From the NCBI RefSeq assembly GCF_003096655.1, contig NZ_QEKQ01000007.1:180291-244290 (forward strand): a stretch of 64,000 nt of DNA, read 5' to 3'. The position numbers and the translations under genes were made by a program. The stretch is from Tamilnaduibacter salinus. GTDB taxonomy: Bacteria; Pseudomonadota; Gammaproteobacteria; Pseudomonadales; Oleiphilaceae. The first letter of the stretch is position 1, and every line of letters begins with the position of its first letter. Positions 59,907 to 64,000 of the stretch are shown one piece after another. A model generated the notes under the pieces. The model was not told where the DNA came from, ran no database searches, and was given only the letters and a program-made list of their open reading frames with translations.

Positions 59907-60430
59907 GGTTTTAACGTTTGAAGGTCTGAAGGTTTGAAAGTCGGAAGGTCTGAAAGCCGTGTGGGCGTCAAACGGTCGCCGATGTCTCGTTGTTTTCGCC
60001 GCGGAATCCGCGGAAGGACTCGGAAAAGGCGGTTTTAATATTTTAAGGTCGGGAAGTTTTAAAGTCGGAAGGTATGCACCTGTAGCCGATGTCTCCGACT
60101 TCGGAGTCGTCCAGGGGACGACCAGCCTGACTCACCGAACACCTCGACGACCAATGTAGGAGCGAGCCTGCTCGCAACATAATCCGCCGACGCACACAAT
60201 GGATAGCGCCTTAATCCGTCGCTTGCAGGCAAGCTCCTACAGTGGCCGGATCAGACCGTCTCCGGGGGATTCGGCAGCCTTTCAGGCTGCTCCGAAGTCG
60301 GAGACATCGGCGACAGGCGCCTGACCGCCTTTTTCTCCTTCCCGCCCAAAGGGCGGTTTCCGTGCTTTTCGTATTCTTCCGTGGCAAACCGTCTCTTTTC
60401 CGCGTCGTTCTGCGGTTTCCGCGGCGAATG
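59907..60430. repeat. Nested palindromic element, copy 15 (composite, 524 bases)
   Basis: This gene-free stretch is wholly repeats: TTTGAAGGTCTGAAGG arms (59912-59955), CCGCGGAA arm (59997-60024), TTTTAAGG arm (60032-60070) and two-hairpin motif copies (60081-60120 inverted and 60271-60316). REP-like palindromes are at 60155-60179 and 60220-60244. CCCGCCCAAAGGGCGG (60343-60358) and inverted CCACGGAA (60359-60386) and CCGCGGAA (60396-60428) arms close the element. Confidence 0.88.
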
Positions 60431-60431
60431 C

Positions 60432-60755
60432 TCAGGCCAGCCGAATACCCACCCGGTCAATATGCGCCTTCAGGTCCGGCTGGTCGATCTGGTGGTAGAG
60501 CGAGAGGTCGATGCGCCAGGGCAGCAGGAGGTCGTCCAGTTGCTGCTCGATGGTCAGGAACTCGGACCATGGCATGTCCGGTGCGATAAGGGTGAGATCG
60601 ATGTCCGAGCCTTTGCGGTAGGTGCCTTTCGCCCGCGAGCCATACACAATGGCCCCGTTCACCGATTCATGGATTGCCAGAACAGACTGGATGCCATCCA
60701 GCGCCGAGGCGGGCAAGCCAAGCTGGTCATTCAGTGACGTCGCCTCAGAGGCCAT
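60432..60755 (-). CDS. mntA: MntA-type nucleotidyltransferase antitoxin
   Basis: The 107-residue minimal nucleotidyltransferase has the active site GSRAKGTYRKGSDIDLTLI and a later Asp in RIDLSLY. In HepT/MntA systems it AMPylates and silences the HEPN toxin. It overlaps the upstream hepT gene by 11 bases. Its stop lies 2 bases from repeat copy 15. Confidence 0.88.
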   Translation of the reverse strand: MASEATSLNDQLGLPASALDGIQSVLAIHESVNGAIVYGSRAKGTYRKGSDIDLTLIAPDMPWSEFLTIEQQLDDLLLPWRIDLSLYHQIDQPDLKAHIDRVGIRLA

Positions 60756-61173
60756 GGCGGGCTTCCTCCGAGAGCATTGTCATCTCCAGCGTTCTCAGCA
60801 AACCATGGTACTCCAGACGAACCTGAGCCAGGATCGCGTCGGCCGTATCTTCGTTATAAGTGTGCGAGGTCCGGTTCCGGTCCACCAGCATTCGCATCCA
60901 GGCCTCGCCGTCCTCGATCAGGCCGGCGGAAAAGGCTTCGCGAATGGTGTCGCGCGACCCTGTGATGTGGGCAAGGCCTTGCCACTTGAGGTAGTCCCGT
61001 AACAGGTTCCACCCCAGCTCGTAGTTGTATTCAAAGGCCTGGATAACACCCTGCTTCTCAAGGCGGGACAAGGCCCGCTCATCCGCCAGCGCCATCGCTT
61101 CATTGAGCTGCGCCAGTGCTTTCTGAAAGTTCCGTAGTCGCTGTTGCCAGCGGATGTCTTCCGAACTCGTCAC
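60745..61173 (-). CDS. hepT: HepT-type HEPN toxin (HI0074 family)
   Basis: The 142-residue helical protein has FEYNYELGWNLLRDYLKWQG and the HEPN ribonuclease motif R-x4-H-x-Y as RNRTSHTY near residue 100. Members cleave RNA or tRNA unless AMPylated by the partner nucleotidyltransferase encoded downstream. The start is GTG with a weak ribosome site. Toxin-first order is normal for this class. Confidence 0.87.
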   Translation of the reverse strand: MTSSEDIRWQQRLRNFQKALAQLNEAMALADERALSRLEKQGVIQAFEYNYELGWNLLRDYLKWQGLAHITGSRDTIREAFSAGLIEDGEAWMRMLVDRNRTSHTYNEDTADAILAQVRLEYHGLLRTLEMTMLSEEARHGL

Positions 61174-61263
61174 CTGAGAGCATCTCCATGGCCGGGAATG
61201 TCCGACAAGGATAGCGCCTTGACGGGATACCGGTCACCTGCCCGGCACTATTGATAGGGCAGG

Positions 61264-61640
61264 TTCGCCGCGGAATCCGCGGAAGGACGCGGAAAAAAGA
61301 GACTGAATGATTGCCACGGAAAAACACGGAAAGCACGGAAGCGCCCTGCGGGCGCGAAGAATTAAGAAGATGAGTGAACGACTTGGTCGAAAAGAGAGGC
61401 TTTGCTTTTAGCTGTTCTCTTTTTCAGTTTTTCCGTGTCCTTCCGTGGGTTCCGCGGCAAACCCAGTGGTCGCCCTGCCGGGCGACTCCGAAGTCGGAGA
61501 CATCGGCTACGGTTGCATACCTTCCGACCTTAAAACTTTCAAACCCTAAAACGTCGATACCTTCTCTTTTCCGTGCTTTCCGTGTTCTTCCGTGGCGACC
61601 TTCTCTCTTTTCCGCGTCCTTCCGCGGATTCCGCGGCGAA
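61264..61640. repeat. Nested palindromic element, copy 16 (composite)
   Basis: CCGCGGAA arm (61264-61294), CCACGGAA arm (61313-61343), CGCCCTGCGGGCG (61343-61355), AAAAGAGAGG/CTCTTTTTC stem, inverted CCACGGAA arm (61425-61459), two-hairpin motif (61468-61512), TTTAAAACC arm (61530-61556), second inverted CCACGGAA arm (61565-61598) and inverted CCGCGGAA arm (61608-61640). It ends 2 bases before a sigma-54 promoter. Confidence 0.9.
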
Positions 61641-61642
61641 CC

Positions 61643-61657
61643 TGGCACGTCCTTCGC
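61643..61657 (+). promoter_or_regulatory. Sigma-54 promoter of the TPR gene
   Basis: TGGCACGTCCTTCGC has GG (61644-61645) and GC (61656-61657) spaced by 10. It differs from the second flagellin's promoter at only two positions within the 15-base core. The leader is about 65 bases. Confidence 0.82.
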
Positions 61658-61732
61658 TTCATCCCTGTAAACCGTCAAAGAACAGGCAGGCCTTTGCCGC
61701 ACGGCGGCGGAAGGGCCCCAACGAGGTGGATG

Positions 61733-63733
61733 ATGAGCGCACAACATCAATTCCAGAGTCAGACACAGGACCGGGCAACCCAGGCACTCCGGCTTCTGGA
61801 AGCCAATCAGGCGTACCACGAATCGAACGATCCGGTTCACAGCCACCCCCAGCGTCTCGCAGCCCGCAACAGGTGCCGCGAATGGCTGCACGATGTTCTA
61901 TCTTCGGAGCCCGCTCATCCGGCCGCACTGGGCCTGCTCGGTCGTGTGGCCATGGACGACGGGAATCTCGACAACGCCGCGTCGCTGTTCCAGCAGAGCC
62001 TCGAAGCCGATCCGAGGCAGCCCCAGCAGTACACCAACCTCGGGTACTGGGCACTGCGAAATGAGCGGCCGACGCTCGCAGAGAAATACTTCGAACAGGC
62101 CCTGAAGCTCGACGCGCAATCCGCGGCCGCCTTCTGTGGGGTGGCCCACGCCCGCCGCCAGCGCGGCGAATTTGATGTCGCCTACCTCCACTACCGTTCC
62201 CTCGCCAACCGGGAGCTGGATTGGCCGACGATCTATAGCGGCATGCTCACCTGTGCGACCCACCTGACCGTGGAACAGGCCGATCAGTCACTGGCGGAAG
62301 ACGCGATTCGCATGCTGCGGCGGGACGACCTGCCCCATCAGGAGCTGAACGGTTTTGTCAGCGCCCTGATCCGCCAACGGTACGATCTTGACAACCCGAA
62401 CGCCGACGTTTTTCTGGACGCGGCCAGCCAGGACGAGCTGCTGTTGCTGGCCCTGGAGAAGACACTGCTGCCAGACCCCGCCGTTGAAGGCCTGATCACG
62501 CGACTGCGGCAATCCATCGTGGCCGAGGTGGCCCAAACCGCTGAGCTGCGGGACGAGCTCCATCCACTGGTGAGCTCATTGGCCATCTACGCGGAACGAA
62601 CCGGCTACGCCCTGCTCGTCGAGGAGGATGAGGTGCGCCTGGTCGATGCGGTCAATCAGAGCATCACTGCGCAGCTGGCCATGGGGGAGTCACTTGAGTC
62701 CATTGCGGGTTCGGTGATGATCAGTGCCCTGTATGGTGCGCTTTTCCATCAATCCTTCGCACCACAACTCGGTCAGTGGAAACTGACCGAATGGCCACTC
62801 GTGATGCAGCCGATGATGGCCGCCAGCTATTACCACCGGGCGACCGAAGAAGCCGTCAAACAGAACTTTGCGGAGAAGGCCGAGGAACTCCGGCTCGAAC
62901 GCTCGGATGTGCCCCAGGCATGGCCCAGCTGGCGTCATCTGTCACTGCAGACGGAAACCAGCCTGAGACAGATCCTTTCACAGCGCTTCCAGATCGACAC
63001 GGTAGGGCTGCCGGAGACGTTGCGCATGATGGTCTGCGGCGCCGAGTCAGGTCAGCGGGCGCTGGAACTGGCCGCTTACCTCAGCGATGTCGAGGTGGTG
63101 GCCGTCGACGAGTCCTTGTCCAACATTGCTCAAGCGACGCGACGCGCTGACGAAATGGGGCTGGACAACATCGTTTTCTGGCCATGGTCCCTGGCCCGGC
63201 AATTCGTCGCCGATGGCCACTCCGTTAACTGGATTGAGGTGGGTCGGCTGCCATCACAGCACATGACGGACCTGTCGCTGGCCGCCGTTGTTGAAGACGC
63301 GACCCAGCGTGGCGCCGTCGTGCACCTCAATACCTGTCCGGCCGAACAGACCCGCGGCGATCACCAGATCCGCCGTCTGATCGAACAGCACCAGCTCGAT
63401 CCGACAGCGACGAACCTGCGCCGCCTGCGTCGAATGGTGATGAACAACCATCAGGACCCTCTCTGGCAGGATCTGCTGGGCACCGGGGATTTCTACGCGC
63501 TCGGCGGCTGCCGGGACCGGTGGTACCGCCCGCAATCCCGCGAGCAGCTCCACGACATGATCGGACTGCTCTGCAACGAAGTGGACTGGAAACTGCTCGA
63601 GGCTCTGGACGACGATGGCCACGCTCTGGCCACAGGCCCGGTTCAGCAACAGCTACAGGCCGAGGCGAGCGGCAACCCGGTGCAGAGCGTGGTCGGGCAG
63701 CCGCTGACGTTGTACTTCCAGCGCCGGCGGTGA
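61733..63733 (+). CDS. TPR protein with methyltransferase-like domain
   Basis: The 666-residue protein has several tetratricopeptide repeats near residues 25-190 (HPAALGLLGRVAMDDGNLDNA; YTNLGYWALRNERPTLAEKY; ALKLDAQSAAAFCGVAHAR). A helical middle follows. The C-terminal part (about 420-640) has a Rossmann pattern (RMMVCGAESGQRALELAAYL, VEVVAVDES) like SAM methyltransferases, but lacks the usual GxGxG. ATG 61733 is preceded by GAGG at 7 bases; the longer frame from 61592 translates repeat and promoter. A role in flagellin modification or export is inferred from the shared sigma-54 promoter and position. Confidence 0.72.
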   Translation: MSAQHQFQSQTQDRATQALRLLEANQAYHESNDPVHSHPQRLAARNRCREWLHDVLSSEPAHPAALGLLGRVAMDDGNLDNAASLFQQSLEADPRQPQQYTNLGYWALRNERPTLAEKYFEQALKLDAQSAAAFCGVAHARRQRGEFDVAYLHYRSLANRELDWPTIYSGMLTCATHLTVEQADQSLAEDAIRMLRRDDLPHQELNGFVSALIRQRYDLDNPNADVFLDAASQDELLLLALEKTLLPDPAVEGLITRLRQSIVAEVAQTAELRDELHPLVSSLAIYAERTGYALLVEEDEVRLVDAVNQSITAQLAMGESLESIAGSVMISALYGALFHQSFAPQLGQWKLTEWPLVMQPMMAASYYHRATEEAVKQNFAEKAEELRLERSDVPQAWPSWRHLSLQTETSLRQILSQRFQIDTVGLPETLRMMVCGAESGQRALELAAYLSDVEVVAVDESLSNIAQATRRADEMGLDNIVFWPWSLARQFVADGHSVNWIEVGRLPSQHMTDLSLAAVVEDATQRGAVVHLNTCPAEQTRGDHQIRRLIEQHQLDPTATNLRRLRRMVMNNHQDPLWQDLLGTGDFYALGGCRDRWYRPQSREQLHDMIGLLCNEVDWKLLEALDDDGHALATGPVQQQLQAEASGNPVQSVVGQPLTLYFQRRR

Positions 63734-63736
63734 GGG

Positions 63737-63910
63737 TTCGCCGCAGAATCCGCGGAAGGACGCGGAAGAAAAGAGACTGAATGATTGCCACAGAAGAACA
63801 CGGAAAGCACGGAAGCGCCCTGCGGGCGCAGAAAAAGAAATAAAATGAACGTAAGAGTTGGTTGAAAAGAGAGACGGCGCTTTCTGGCTGTTCTCTTTTC
63901 AGTTTTTCCG
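63737..63910. repeat. Nested palindromic element, copy 17, truncated
   Basis: CCGC(A/G)GAA arm (63737-63767), CCACAGAA arm (63788-63815), CGCCCTGCGGGCG (63817-63829) and GAAAAGAGAGA/TCTCTTTTC stem are present. The inverted arm breaks off after AGTTTTTCCG at 63910; by comparison with copies 9 and 16 TGTCCTTCCGTGG should follow. Confidence 0.88.
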
Positions 63911-64000
63911 AGATGGGATGGTCTCCTCCCCACTCCATAGCGGCGTCGCTATGCGCCAAGATAGATGTTGCAAACACTATCGACGAGTTAAGGAGGAGAC
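63911..64000 (+). other. Possible mobile-element left end at the window edge
   Basis: Unique sequence replaces the missing half of repeat copy 17. GGTCTCCTCC near its start (63919-63928) is mirrored by GGAGGAGAC as the last nine bases, and AAGGAGGAGAC is a strong ribosome site, so a gene probably starts just past 64000. I cannot name an insertion-sequence family. Confidence 0.35.

Overview
The window is chromosomal DNA of a gammaproteobacterium close to Marinobacter and, more distantly, Pseudomonas. This rests on gene order and on recognised proteins. The block gap-like / mfd / csiV / methylthioinosine phosphorylase / psrA, the block argG-motY-pyrC-rnt-peroxiredoxin and the block mtnA-mtaD-ubiG-mupP-yciK are orders I know from Pseudomonas. 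The 661-residue two-domain fatty acyl-CoA reductase is nearly the Marinobacter wax-ester enzyme. Base composition is high GC. No rRNA, tRNA or CRISPR was found.

Layout. 0-15 kb: dense housekeeping genes (gap-like, mfd, csiV, nucleoside phosphorylase, MscS channel, L,D-transpeptidase, psrA with a clear autoregulatory operator, riboflavin synthase, DksA-like factor, rsmC, a tRNA-queuosine mannosyltransferase homologue). 15-25 kb: fumarase, enoyl-CoA hydratase, two large secreted lipoproteins (a VolA/Pla-1 type lipase with an inserted calcium-loop array and a penicillin/AHL-acylase family enzyme) and an AraC regulator. 25-34 kb: a FitAB toxin-antitoxin pair, argG, motY, pyrC, rnt, peroxiredoxin and the fatty acyl-CoA reductase. 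34-42 kb: an M16 protease, then mtnA-mtaD-ubiG-mupP and a YciK-type SDR. 42-50 kb: glutaredoxin-like protein, a Phd/VapC pair, yaaA, rdgC, and a Pat-type acetyltransferase divergent from an HDAC-family deacetylase. 50-64 kb: flagellar filament region (fliS, fliD, flaG, two flagellins, and a TPR protein sharing a sigma-54 promoter type with the second flagellin), interrupted by three more toxin-antitoxin modules.

The most striking non-genic structure is a family of about 150-520 bp intergenic elements, seventeen loci from 15.5 kb onward and filling nearly every gap after 41 kb. They are nested inverted repeats built from three-unit arms (CCGCGGAA or CCACGGAA units repeated every 9-10 bp), TTTTAAAG-type arms and a CGCCCTTCGGGCG hairpin. 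All five toxin-antitoxin modules lie against such repeats, and between the two flagellins two modules alternate with three near-identical copies, giving a cassette-like array. The last copy is cut short near the right edge, apparently by an insertion.

Genes that work together across the window include methylthioadenosine salvage by the inosine route (mtaD, methylthioinosine phosphorylase, mtnA), fatty-acid handling (psrA, enoyl-CoA hydratase, lipase, acyl-CoA reductase), and motility (motY, fliS, fliD, flaG, flagellins).
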